This document shows positions 8,447-16,509 of a stretch of 34,759 nucleotides of DNA, piece by piece. Source of the stretch: an uncultured Lachnospiraceae bacterium. Its GTDB lineage: Bacteria > Bacillota > Clostridia > Lachnospirales > Lachnospiraceae. Under the pieces are notes generated by a model, which had not been told where the DNA came from, made no database searches, and saw only the letters and a program-made list of their open reading frames with translations. The stretch spans positions 1 through 34,759 of the forward strand of contig CAJUSK010000018.1 of assembly GCA_910589075.1 (NCBI GenBank), read 5' to 3'. A program made the translations under genes and the position numbers. Within the stretch, counting starts at the first letter, position 1, and the number at the start of each line of letters is the position of its first letter.

Positions 8447-9202
8447 TTACGAATACTCTTGATCCTCTTCGTTATATTCCCATACCGCATTTTGTGACCA
8501 TGACATAACAAACGCATGATACCCGCCTGTTTTCATCTCCAATACGGCTATGGGCCAGTAATCCCCATACCCGTATTTTTCATATTCTTTCTTTTCCTGT
8601 CCATGATATACACATGCCCTCAGCCGCTTATGCACTACCAGCCCATCTTCCGTTTTTTCGCAAAAAAGAACTGTATTACCAGTTATGCCGCCCAGAGCGC
8701 CGCCCGAAAAAGACACAATATATTCGCACACTGCGTCATCATTCAGGTCGTACTGAAAATATTCCATGATATACGCCGGCGCTTCATACCCTTTTTTCAA
8801 ATGCCATTCCCTGTCTTCTTCCGCCTGTTTTATATACTTTTGTATTACCTCCTGTTGACACAGCCACGGATTCTCGCTGACAGGCTGCGGATTCACACAT
8901 ATATTCTTCTCACGGATCACATATCCTGCCTTTTCCAATTCTTCATATGTAATTGGCATCTTTGGCTCTTCTGTTTGTATCTGTGCCTGCTCTTCCTCAT
9001 ACCATTTTAGGGATTCCCGTATACTCTGCACATGGATTCTCGCTGATGCAATGTTTGCAGGCATGCCTGCGGCTGGGTTTTTCCCCACAGGCAAAAGCAG
9101 ACTGATTAATAAAATAACATATAGTATGTTTTGCTCATTTTCTTTGATGTTTCGTCCTGCACACGCTTTGTAATGACATTTCTCCCTTTTTCGTACGTTC
9201 AT
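8447..9202 (-). CDS. Family B exported protein, copy 1
   Basis: The product has 251 aa from the ATG at 9202, chosen because AAGGA lies 5 bases upstream; an in-frame ATG at 9220 lacks a site. A positively charged head of about 25 residues precedes a membrane-spanning segment (ILYVILLISLLLPVG), so the rest should be extracytoplasmic. Typical family-B stretches follow: EEPKMPITYEELEKAGYVIR, FQYDLNDDAVCEYIVSFSGG with an Asp-rich loop, and YWPIAVLEMKTGGYHAFVMS near the end. It is homologous to the lipoprotein at 10284 and to the broken copies at 297-681 and 3687-3800. Homologues in this array always sit next to a family-A gene. The function is unknown, and immunity is an inference from context. 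Confidence 0.72.
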   Translation of the reverse strand: MNVRKREKCHYKACAGRNIKENEQNILYVILLISLLLPVGKNPAAGMPANIASARIHVQSIRESLKWYEEEQAQIQTEEPKMPITYEELEKAGYVIREKNICVNPQPVSENPWLCQQEVIQKYIKQAEEDREWHLKKGYEAPAYIMEYFQYDLNDDAVCEYIVSFSGGALGGITGNTVLFCEKTEDGLVVHKRLRACVYHGQEKKEYEKYGYGDYWPIAVLEMKTGGYHAFVMSWSQNAVWEYNEEDQEYS

Positions 9203-9244
9203 TTCTTTCCTTCCCACCATAAAGGATTTACTGGTGACTATACC

Positions 9245-9300
9245 TGGTTGCGGGAATCCATACCGGTTTTTTCCACGTCATATTCCTGCTCAGGATTCCC
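9245..9300 (-). pseudogene. Short family-B C-terminal remnant
   Basis: Just after the stop of the 9305-10195 gene, one frame reads GNPEQEYDVEKTG. This nearly equals the GNPEREYDVEKLG end of the family-B remnant at about 573-610. Only 15-20 codons survive. The last residues of the neighbouring family-A protein differ from its paralogues exactly here, suggesting that the recombination which left this scrap also replaced that C-terminus. Confidence 0.6.
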
Positions 9301-9304
9301 ATTC

Positions 9305-10195
9305 TTATCTACGGCTTCCCTTACCATCTATCAAACGCCACCACCCATATGCTTCCAGCAGTTGTTGCGGATTTCGTATACGAATGGCTTTCTTTATATA
9401 AATGATCAACCATTCTTCCGGTATATCCTGCCATAATTCCACATGCCGCTTCATACCTCCCGCCCCGTTTATGTAATAAGTAATTCCCTTTCCTTTCTCC
9501 CAGACAATTTTCTGATACTCTTTTGTACCACCGCTATAATTGTTATACATCCGAAAAACCCGTTTATCCCCATCTGCCTCTACATACTCATACCACCCAT
9601 TCTCATCTGCCGTATGATCTGTTCCGGCCTCATTACAGACAATTACCCTTTCGTCAAATGCTTCCACTCCCGTTTCTTCCATCCGGCGAATCACGTCCTC
9701 TGTTATCTCCGTAGTATAACCATCCCAACCTGGTCTGCACAAACGCCAAATCTCCTGTTCTGTAACATAAAAATAACCCATACATCTTCGGAGCGTTCCC
9801 ATATGATCATGATGATCAGGCTCGTCCAGTTCATCCAGTTCCAGAATATACAATATGCCTTCATCCAGTTCCCTGATCTTTATAATATGTAGTTTTATAT
9901 TCTGTTCTATATCGCAGAAATTCAAACTGTAATGATAGCATTGATAAACCACTTCTGGCTGGCCCGGCCTGAAAAAATATGGATTGATATATTTTTCTTC
10001 CTGGTAAATATAGCCCTCTGCAATATATTTTTTCAGCCTGGTTATATTCAGATTGCTGTCCTGCTCTGGCTCATCTTCCCTGAACAGATACAGAGCATTA
10101 TATAGTTCTTTCTGGTATATATAGCTGCCTGCAAGAAAAGCAAAAGATAACAGGACAGTCAAAGTTATGTACTTACATATGTTTTTTCTATTCAT
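9305..10195 (-). CDS. Family A membrane-anchored extracytoplasmic protein, copy 3
   Basis: The product has 296 aa and is homologous along its length to the copies at 767 and 3922 but more diverged. Its anchor segment (ITLTVLLSFAFLAGSYIYQK) is instead nearly identical to that of the unrelated 629-aa protein at 1709. The ectodomain keeps YQCYHYS (the second cysteine is lost), LDELDEPD and the conserved ERVIVCNE patch. The C-terminus (LIDGKGSRR) departs from its paralogues at the edge of a family-B scrap. The ribosome site GGGGAGG lies eight bases before the ATG. It sits between the two intact family-B genes. The function is unknown; the location outside the membrane is well supported and immunity is an inference. 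Confidence 0.75.
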   Translation of the reverse strand: MNRKNICKYITLTVLLSFAFLAGSYIYQKELYNALYLFREDEPEQDSNLNITRLKKYIAEGYIYQEEKYINPYFFRPGQPEVVYQCYHYSLNFCDIEQNIKLHIIKIRELDEGILYILELDELDEPDHHDHMGTLRRCMGYFYVTEQEIWRLCRPGWDGYTTEITEDVIRRMEETGVEAFDERVIVCNEAGTDHTADENGWYEYVEADGDKRVFRMYNNYSGGTKEYQKIVWEKGKGITYYINGAGGMKRHVELWQDIPEEWLIIYIKKAIRIRNPQQLLEAYGWWRLIDGKGSRR

Positions 10196-10407
10196 ATAAA
10201 TCCTCCCCGCATATTTATCCCTCTATGCAATTTCCAGAGCATCATTGCAAAAATATTATGTGTTATTCTTTCATATGTTTTGTTTACCCATATCGTCCCT
10301 CTTCCACGTTATATTCCCACACAGTATTTCCGGACCATGGCAGAACAAATGCATGGTATCCTCCTGTCTCCTTCTCCAGAACCGCTATTGGCCAATACGC
10401 CTGATAA
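10124..10407. repeat. 280-bp direct repeat shared with 3529-3810, copy 2
   Basis: This copy covers the anchor-coding start of the 9305-10195 gene, its ribosome site, and the C-terminal codons of the intact family-B gene. As the family-B gene is complete here, this copy is the more likely source. Confidence 0.85.
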
Positions 10408-11003
10408 CCATATTTTTCATACACTGTCATATTTGGCCCTTTATACACCTGCGCAGTTATACCGTTCATCTCCTCTAACCCTTCGTCTGTCTTTCTGCAG
10501 ATACATACAGAATTACCGGAAGATCCTTCAAATCCACATCCTGCAAAAGACACAATATACTCATAGATGCCGTCATCATTTAAGTCATACAGGAAATAAT
10601 CCATGGCATACTCAACCGGCATGTGCATATCATTTTCCATATGCAGTTTTATTTCCCATTCCATAAATTCGATATAATTCTTTATCTTCTCCTGTTCACA
10701 TAACATCTGATTCTCCAGCACCGGCAATGGCTTTACACATATATTCTTTTCCCGAATCCCGTATCCCGCTTCTTCCAGTTCCTTATAATCAATGGGCATG
10801 CCCGGTTCTTCCTCCGTCAAGCGCACGGTCTGTTCGTCTTCCATATTCTGTTCATAAACAGATTCCTGTATATCCCGCAGACTTCTCTCCACTGATTTTA
10901 CTTTTACAGACAGGTCTGCGGCTGTGTTTCCACAGCCATACAGCCATATGCCTGTAAGCAAAACAAGCATGATTATATACCGCTTTTTATTCTTTATCTT
11001 CAA
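10284..11003 (-). CDS. Family B lipoprotein, copy 2
   Basis: The product has 239 aa. The signal peptide ends in a lipobox (LYGC, cysteine near residue 24), so the protein is probably lipid-anchored outside the membrane. The start appears to be TTG at 11003, with a GAGAGAGG sequence some 12 bases upstream; the first internal ATG has no ribosome site. The mature part has EEPGMPIDYKELEEAGYGIR, an Asp-rich FLYDLNDDGIYEYIVSF loop and the C-terminal YWPIAVLEKETGGYHAFVLP block shared with copy 1. It is the first gene after the PAAR-lysozyme-like effector, with only 18 bases between them, so it is the closest candidate for a cognate immunity protein (inference). The Asp loop hints at metal binding, but this is not shown. 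Confidence 0.75.
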   Translation of the reverse strand: MKIKNKKRYIIMLVLLTGIWLYGCGNTAADLSVKVKSVERSLRDIQESVYEQNMEDEQTVRLTEEEPGMPIDYKELEEAGYGIREKNICVKPLPVLENQMLCEQEKIKNYIEFMEWEIKLHMENDMHMPVEYAMDYFLYDLNDDGIYEYIVSFAGCGFEGSSGNSVCICRKTDEGLEEMNGITAQVYKGPNMTVYEKYGYQAYWPIAVLEKETGGYHAFVLPWSGNTVWEYNVEEGRYG

Positions 11004-11021
11004 TTCTCTATTTAACCTCTC

Positions 11022-12269
11022 TCAGACATTTTCTTTATTCCTTACATATCCCAAAAGTTTCGTTATATCATATCCGCCAAACTCATACATATATTCTGTA
11101 GCATATGTCTCATTATTGTCACTTTCTGTCCATTTTGTATCCCCACGTTCTGCATAATCCTTGTATTCATCTTCAACACTTCCTATTCCCACCAAATGTA
11201 CAGCCGCCATCAAACCAGATAATGTGACTTCCACATTTTGATTCTCTTTTGTACCATCTTCTTTTCTCACCGGACCGTTGAAAACCACTCCAACCATCTC
11301 AATATCTTCATTTATTGCTTGTAACTCTTCTTCAAAGTTTAGTACAGTCATATATTCTCTCCGCAAATACAAAATCATAGCAACCTTTTGAGCATCCGGA
11401 CTGTTTAAGAAATCATCCAGACTACTGATCCCAAAAGATTTTGCTTCTTTTGTCCATGAGTTATATTCATTAGTATGCAACCAACCAATATCCAAAAAGG
11501 CTTTGGGCCCCATCTGATACCGACCTATGAAACTACCATTTATTGCACGACTGTTTCCAGTTGATTCCCGTTGTTCTATCATGTAGAGAAATGTATTAAT
11601 ATCTTCTGTACAATATGTATCCAGATACTCCATGACTGCATCCAAACCACCCTGTTCCGCCAATTCATAGATTACAATTTTCAAATCCACAATTTCTTCA
11701 TCCTCCGTTTCCTCCTCTGTCTCCTCCACAATTTCCTCTTCCATCTCCTCTTCCACTTCCTCCGGCACCTGACCGTCGTCAACCAGTGTCAGAATTCCGA
11801 CTGCATCCCGCCTGCGCTCGCAGAGCAGATAAGAACTCATAATAACGCTCTCTTCACCGGTTATCTCATCTTTACAGCACGCCTGCCAGCAGCCGTCCAG
11901 TATATGGGGCACACATTGATTCATCTGGGGAAGTCTGTATTTTCTGCATTCTCCCAGTTCTCCCTGGTCAAATGTTATGTCCGTGGCCTTTAACGCAGCT
12001 CCGCCCGCCCTTTCCTCAAAGGATTCACCGGCGGCATACACGGTCATACAGCTCTCCGGATCCTTTGCCAGAGAACATTTCATGTGCGCCCCCGATACAA
12101 CCGGTGCACGGTTTTCTTCCTCTATATCGCTGATGATGTGATCTTCTATCATAATCCAGTCGGCTTCCCCGTCCCATCCAATCCGATCCAGGAATTCGGG
12201 GTAGGGGGATTCTTTTCCGTTGATGATTTCCTGCGTGCCCGACTTCACAGCACCTTTTTGTCCAAACAT
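11022..12269 (-). CDS. PAAR-like (DUF4280-type) effector with lysozyme-like domain
   Basis: The product has 415 aa. The ATG at 12269 is chosen because GGGAGGA lies 7 bases upstream and one base separates it from the spike gene's stop. Residues about 58-167 look like a DUF4280/PAAR-like domain: AHMKCSLA near the start, GECRKYRL, paired cysteines, and LLCERRRDAVGILTLVDDGQ closing the domain. This should cap the VgrG tip. An almost purely acidic linker, residues about 169-193, follows. Residues about 225-380 resemble a lysozyme or transglycosylase domain: EQRESTGNSRAINGSFIGRY with QMGPKAFLDIGW after it. The Glu in RES is a candidate catalytic residue. Predicted role: a spike-delivered peptidoglycan hydrolase (inference). 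It lies directly behind the VgrG pair and in front of the array of exported proteins. Confidence 0.72.
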   Translation of the reverse strand: MFGQKGAVKSGTQEIINGKESPYPEFLDRIGWDGEADWIMIEDHIISDIEEENRAPVVSGAHMKCSLAKDPESCMTVYAAGESFEERAGGAALKATDITFDQGELGECRKYRLPQMNQCVPHILDGCWQACCKDEITGEESVIMSSYLLCERRRDAVGILTLVDDGQVPEEVEEEMEEEIVEETEEETEDEEIVDLKIVIYELAEQGGLDAVMEYLDTYCTEDINTFLYMIEQRESTGNSRAINGSFIGRYQMGPKAFLDIGWLHTNEYNSWTKEAKSFGISSLDDFLNSPDAQKVAMILYLRREYMTVLNFEEELQAINEDIEMVGVVFNGPVRKEDGTKENQNVEVTLSGLMAAVHLVGIGSVEDEYKDYAERGDTKWTESDNNETYATEYMYEFGGYDITKLLGYVRNKENV

Positions 12270-12270
12270 C

Positions 12271-13968
12271 TCATTCCTCCCACAGGGCATGCCCACCCTT
12301 TACGATATACTGTTCCATTCCTTTCAATACATGGGGGAATGGATACTCGCTCTCCTTTGTACCATGCATCACATGAAGCAGGGCATGCATGGCACCCGCC
12401 CCTGCCACACTGGGAATGCCGCCGCAGGCATAAACTCCTGGCATAATATCCGGATCTGCCAGTGTTTCCGGATACAGCGCCTTTGGAATGGCTCCCAGTG
12501 CCATATAGGACGCCTGCCAGTGGTCTGCCTGTTTCCGACGTTTCTGATTTCTGCGGGCAGAGACGGCGCTGCCGGAAGCACCGCTGTCAGCGCCATAGGT
12601 GTTCACCCCGCCCCGGGCATAAAAATTAAAGTCTCTGCAAATCTCAATATTGGACTGCGGTGTACAGCATACCACTTCCAGCGGGGCCGTAATCAGAATG
12701 CTGCTGCCTTTCAGATGTACGCTTCCCGCCGCCTGCAGCAGGGCGGCGCCTCCACTGTCCAGACGTGCGCCCCCGGTATCTTCCATGGACAGGGACACGT
12801 CTGCGCCTTTCAGAAAGAGTCTGTCCGGATACAGCCCCGCCTGTTTTCCCCAGGCCGTAACAAAGGCCCGCTTCTGAGAATCGGTATAAAGGCTTTTCCG
12901 GGTATTTTCCACTGCTGCAAGAATGACCCGCCCTTCCCGCTCATCCGTTGACTGGAGATACAGGACAGCTTTCGTCCCCGGCTCCGGCATGCAGTAGCAG
13001 AGACTGTTTGTCTCAGGCGCCCAGGGCCAGGGCCAGTCCGAGCCTTCCCGCTGGTCCATATCCAGTTGAAGCCAGACGGATTCCGCCGCCGTCCTGCGGA
13101 CCGTCCCTTCCAGGCGCAGGCCCCGCAGCGCGGGGTTGTACAGCTTCTTCCTGCACCAGGCCCCTTCTCTTCCCAAACGGTAGGCGCATTGCAGCGCTCC
13201 TCCCATCAGGCAAATACGACGTTCATATACCCGCCAGATCCGGTCCTGCCACAGCACACTGTCCCCCATCTGCCAGTACTGCTTTGTCTCCACATCCAGA
13301 TAAAAGGCGCCCTCCCGTGTCAGTCCATTTTCATAACATCCGTTATAGTAATAGCTGTTATCAAATCCGGTTCCCGTTATCCGGCTCTCCTCCAGGCTGC
13401 GTCTCTGTCCCTGCCCCATACCGAAGAAAAACTGCGGTCTGCCGGTTTTCAGATCCGCAAACAGCGGTTGACCGAAATGGCTGCACAGGCGGATGAGAAA
13501 TTCCCAGTCTGTCTCTTCGTACTGAATCAGGGGACCGCCCGTCTCTCCATCCTCCCCTGCATTCCAGATACAGGCCCCCTCCGGATACCCTTCCATCAGC
13601 TCCCGGACAATGTCATGATATGTCCGCTTCCCATTCTGAAAAGAACGTCTGCGCTTTTCCCTGTCCATCGCAACGCTGCCGCCCAGTCCCCGGATTTCCA
13701 GAACCCCCTCTGACCGGTCAAAAGACAGACAAGACAGCGTGCCGCTAAACAGCGGCGTATCTTCCTCCCCTTCGCGCAGTACGGTTATCTGCGTATCCTG
13801 CCATGTACATTCCTGCGCCAGATCCTCATCCGTCCAGCCGGCCACGGCTTTCAGACGCAGCGCCCCGTGCCTGTTTTCCCGATGGATCATTTCCAGCTCC
13901 AGCACTGTCTGAAATACAGCTTCACTTCTGACGATCAATCCTTCTCCTGCAGCCCTGTATTCTCTCAT
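12271..13968 (-). CDS. VgrG/gpD-like spike protein, second of a pair
   Basis: The product has 565 aa from the ATG at 13968, chosen for AAAGGA nine bases upstream; the ATG seven codons earlier has none. The N-terminal half resembles the phage gpD/gp27-like part of VgrG, with RRRSFQNGKRTYHDIVREL and YEETDWEFLIRLCSHFGQPL. An OB-fold-like region follows (GLRLEGTVRRT to LYLQSTDEREG). Repetitive short strands then suggest a small beta-helix. The last roughly 110 residues, after a basic stretch (ARRNQKRRKQ), form a GC-rich extension rich in Ala, Gly and Pro that the partner at 13994 lacks. It may hold the PAAR effector encoded next. The pair is probably the needle hub of a contractile injection system. 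The DNA is markedly GC-richer than in the downstream array. Confidence 0.75.
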   Translation of the reverse strand: MREYRAAGEGLIVRSEAVFQTVLELEMIHRENRHGALRLKAVAGWTDEDLAQECTWQDTQITVLREGEEDTPLFSGTLSCLSFDRSEGVLEIRGLGGSVAMDREKRRRSFQNGKRTYHDIVRELMEGYPEGACIWNAGEDGETGGPLIQYEETDWEFLIRLCSHFGQPLFADLKTGRPQFFFGMGQGQRRSLEESRITGTGFDNSYYYNGCYENGLTREGAFYLDVETKQYWQMGDSVLWQDRIWRVYERRICLMGGALQCAYRLGREGAWCRKKLYNPALRGLRLEGTVRRTAAESVWLQLDMDQREGSDWPWPWAPETNSLCYCMPEPGTKAVLYLQSTDEREGRVILAAVENTRKSLYTDSQKRAFVTAWGKQAGLYPDRLFLKGADVSLSMEDTGGARLDSGGAALLQAAGSVHLKGSSILITAPLEVVCCTPQSNIEICRDFNFYARGGVNTYGADSGASGSAVSARRNQKRRKQADHWQASYMALGAIPKALYPETLADPDIMPGVYACGGIPSVAGAGAMHALLHVMHGTKESEYPFPHVLKGMEQYIVKGGHALWEE

Positions 13969-13993
13969 TTTCTGCCATCCTTTCCCCATCCGG

Positions 13994-15385
13994 TTAATTC
14001 ATATATATCTTTCCGCCTGCGACCCGTATCTCATGATCCAGCCGAATACTGGCCGCACCCTGCTGCATGGAAATATTGTTTTTGGCAGACAGATGGACGC
14101 CGCCCTGGCTTCCAATCCGAATATCTCCTGCCGACTGCATCACAATGTCTGTATCGCTGCACAGCCTGATGCCGTCCACATCTGACAGTTCCAGCGACAG
14201 TCCTTTGTTATTGCGCAGCAAGATGGAATCCGGCGTGAAGAGGATTTCCTTGCCCTGCCGGTTTTTCCAGGATTTCCGATTCGGATCCGTCCGCTCCGCC
14301 GCCGCTCCCAGATGAACGCTCCCCGCCGCATATACATGCCGCTCATCTCCGTCCGGGAATACGAGACGCACCTCGTCTCCGATTTCCGGCATACAGTACC
14401 ATCCCGTGCCGTCGGGCGTGGAATATATGGTGGCATAGTCCATCCAGCAGCTTTGGCTGTTTTCTCTGTTTTCATCCGCCTGTATCCGTACCTGTACCTG
14501 TGTCTGTTCCACAGCCAGCACATTCCCTTTCAGAGAAACACCCGTCAATGCCTGATTGCGCAGTTCGGGAAGGAGCCCGGCCCGTTTTGTAATCAGGCTG
14601 TATGTATGCCACAGTTCCTGCCCCTCCAGACGGCTGTCGGCTCTGCCCACCACGAATAATTGTCCGTCAAACCAGACGCTTTCTCCCAGCCTGATCATCT
14701 CCCGCGTCCGGATTGTATGGCTGATTGCATCTTCCTGCCGCAGGCCCTGTATGCCCAAGGATGCACTGCGTCTGAATCCTTCCCAGTCCCTGATGAGACG
14801 ATGGCTCTCCCACTTAGGTTCATCCAGCGCTTCCCGCACCCGGTAGCCAAAGTAAAACCGCCTGCCCGGTGTTACGTCCTCCGCAATCAGCACCGTGTTT
14901 GCATAAGACGCCAGCCGTCTGAAAAACGCCCAGTCAGTCTCCTCATACTGCATCAGAATCCGGCCTGTCACTTCATGCTTTTTCTCCAGCATGATTACGG
15001 CGCCGCCAGCCGGGCCGGCGCAGGTACGGATGACTTCCCGGTACTCCATACGGGGATTCTGGAAGGAGCGGATATGGGGCTGTATATCCAGCAGGAAACT
15101 GCCTGTTTTCACCTCAATGGTAAGCTCTGTCACCTGATTTTCCTTTTTCAGATAAAAACCGGTCAAAATGCCTGTAAAAAAGACGGTTTCTTCTCCCTCC
15201 CCGGAAACAGCCTTTACATTGACCCACGTTTCCCCACAGGCCAGCTCTGTGTACTGTGCTTCTTTTTCCTGACTGATCAGACCCCGCACACGGAGCGAAC
15301 CGTGACAGTTTAATTCTCTTACGCACTCCAGTTCCGTATAGGTGATATAGGAAAAAGGCTCCACTGCCAGATTTACCGCTTTCAT
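13994..15385 (-). CDS. VgrG/gpD-like spike protein, first of a pair
   Basis: The product has 463 aa. The ATG at 15385 overlaps the upstream stop as ATGA and has GGAGG seven bases ahead; a longer frame from 15448 only shadows the upstream gene. Residues about 1-250 are the gp27-like hub with the family's RSFQNPRMEYREVIRTC and QYEETDWAFFRRLASYA motifs. Residues about 281-360 form an OB-fold-like domain (GVSLKGNVLAVEQTQVQVRI and GWYCMPEIGDEVRLVFPDGD). Residues about 380-463 are alternating short strands (LLRNNKGLSLEL, DIRIGSQGGVHLSAK), typical of a short spike beta-helix. It should trimerise at the tip of a contractile tail, alone or with the next gene's product. The second half is closely matched by the remnant at 29147-29581. 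Confidence 0.8.
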   Translation of the reverse strand: MKAVNLAVEPFSYITYTELECVRELNCHGSLRVRGLISQEKEAQYTELACGETWVNVKAVSGEGEETVFFTGILTGFYLKKENQVTELTIEVKTGSFLLDIQPHIRSFQNPRMEYREVIRTCAGPAGGAVIMLEKKHEVTGRILMQYEETDWAFFRRLASYANTVLIAEDVTPGRRFYFGYRVREALDEPKWESHRLIRDWEGFRRSASLGIQGLRQEDAISHTIRTREMIRLGESVWFDGQLFVVGRADSRLEGQELWHTYSLITKRAGLLPELRNQALTGVSLKGNVLAVEQTQVQVRIQADENRENSQSCWMDYATIYSTPDGTGWYCMPEIGDEVRLVFPDGDERHVYAAGSVHLGAAAERTDPNRKSWKNRQGKEILFTPDSILLRNNKGLSLELSDVDGIRLCSDTDIVMQSAGDIRIGSQGGVHLSAKNNISMQQGAASIRLDHEIRVAGGKIYMN

Positions 15386-15957
15386 ATTGCTTCCTCCGCT
15401 TTTATTTCCTCGATGGTTTCCCAGATCATCAGTGCCACCGGTTTCCATTTTTCATATATCTGATATGGGCAGTTAAAGCTGCCCTGCAAAAGATACTTCC
15501 CTGCAGCCATTGTCAGCAGCAGATTGTACACGTCGCTGTCCAGTGCATGGCTTCTGAACGCAAACCAGCTTCCCCGGTTCTCCGAAAGACATACGCAGGG
15601 ATAAGTACGGAAATCCGGGTGGGCCCGGCGCACCGCTGCCCTTGTCCCTTCTGCCACCGCATTTGTGTCCATATCCTCCGTATCCTGCCGAATCAGCGTA
15701 AAGCCCAGATTGACAGCCAAATCCGCCGTAGTCAGGATCAGCGCCGGGCGAAAGTGCGAGGGATACCTGATTCTGGCATATTCCTCGGGCATCACCTGCA
15801 TGGAGTCCGGCAGCATCACCGTTATCTCCCCAAACAATTCCTGCCGCTGAAATTGCATAATCCTGCCATCCATGTAAATACCCGTTTCCAGGGTGGAATA
15901 TTTCTCCCGTTTCCGCTCTTCCCGTTTTTTTAATATTTCTTCTTCCGTATACTTCAT
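15382..15957 (-). CDS. Eag/DcrB-like (DUF1795-type) putative effector chaperone
   Basis: The product has 191 aa. The ATG at 15957 is chosen because GGGAGG lies at a proper six-base distance; the ATG at 15963 would sit directly on it. After a highly charged helix (EEILKKREERKREKY) comes a strand-rich domain. It has FGEITVMLPDSMQVMPEEYA near the start and ends GSFNCPYQIYEKWKPVALMI, the closing pattern of DUF1795 proteins. In type VI systems that fold includes Eag chaperones, which stabilise PAAR effectors and load them on VgrG (established knowledge). Similarity here is by eye only. It overlaps the VgrG start by four bases and has a paralogue at 27397 beside the other PAAR effector, which supports a loading role (inference). 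Confidence 0.5.
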   Translation of the reverse strand: MKYTEEEILKKREERKREKYSTLETGIYMDGRIMQFQRQELFGEITVMLPDSMQVMPEEYARIRYPSHFRPALILTTADLAVNLGFTLIRQDTEDMDTNAVAEGTRAAVRRAHPDFRTYPCVCLSENRGSWFAFRSHALDSDVYNLLLTMAAGKYLLQGSFNCPYQIYEKWKPVALMIWETIEEIKAEEAI

Positions 15958-15959
15958 TG

Positions 15960-16508
15960 TCATCCTCCCTGCCTTCCATCCCTCTGTACCGTTTCCACTT
16001 CCCCCAGGCTGATTCCCAGCGCGCCCCTTCTCAGAATGCTCTCCGTCAGGTCCATGCGCATAATCACCGCCTGACCCGTGGGACAGGTGATTTCCACCAG
16101 CGCCCGATCCTCCAGGGACTGCCTGTCCACCCGCAGCCGAACAGAGGCGGCGCCCGGTGTTCCCCTGCCCTCCACAGCCTTTTGCCGTTCCATAAAAGGG
16201 ATATGATACGCCCTGTTCTCCTTCCGTTCCCGGTCATATAGAATAACCCGCACAAAACGCATAAAAGGCTCATACCGCAAAACGGCTTCCCGCACCATAC
16301 TGCTGACCATGAAGCAGGGAAAATTCACCACGTCCGTAAAAGTCATCTGTGTATTCGGCTCCACCATAAACAGCAGATTCCTGGGAAATTCATGAGGTTT
16401 TTTCAGCGTCACCATTTTCCGGTTAATAATTTCCTGACAACCCAGCGGCGACGGGGGTATATACCGGTTATCCACACCCACCGCAAAATAGGGCATTCCC
16501 TCTGACAT
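15960..16508 (-). CDS. Imm11/DUF1629-like protein, cassette 1
   Basis: The product has 182 aa. The ATG at 16508 lies one base after the upstream stop, with AGGA a short distance ahead. The core LLFMVEPNTQMTFTDVVNFP, then CFMVSSMVREAVLRYEPFMR and a YHIP ending, fits the general pattern of Imm11/DUF1629 proteins, which accompany polymorphic toxins (family knowledge; similarity judged by eye). A paralogue at 30275 shares FTDV, the S-V-V/R segment and the following strand. Both sit upstream of a VgrG pair rather than beside a toxin. A structural or accessory role in the spike is therefore as plausible as immunity. No membrane segment is present, so it is cytoplasmic. Spacing to its neighbours is minimal, so it is surely co-transcribed. 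Confidence 0.5.
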   Translation of the reverse strand: MSEGMPYFAVGVDNRYIPPSPLGCQEIINRKMVTLKKPHEFPRNLLFMVEPNTQMTFTDVVNFPCFMVSSMVREAVLRYEPFMRFVRVILYDRERKENRAYHIPFMERQKAVEGRGTPGAASVRLRVDRQSLEDRALVEITCPTGQAVIMRMDLTESILRRGALGISLGEVETVQRDGRQGG

Positions 16509-16509
16509 C

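Noticed and set aside
15386..15448. Longer start for the first VgrG of the pair
   Set aside because: It would overlap the Eag-like gene by over 60 bases; the ATG at 15385 has an ideal ribosome site and an ATGA overlap.
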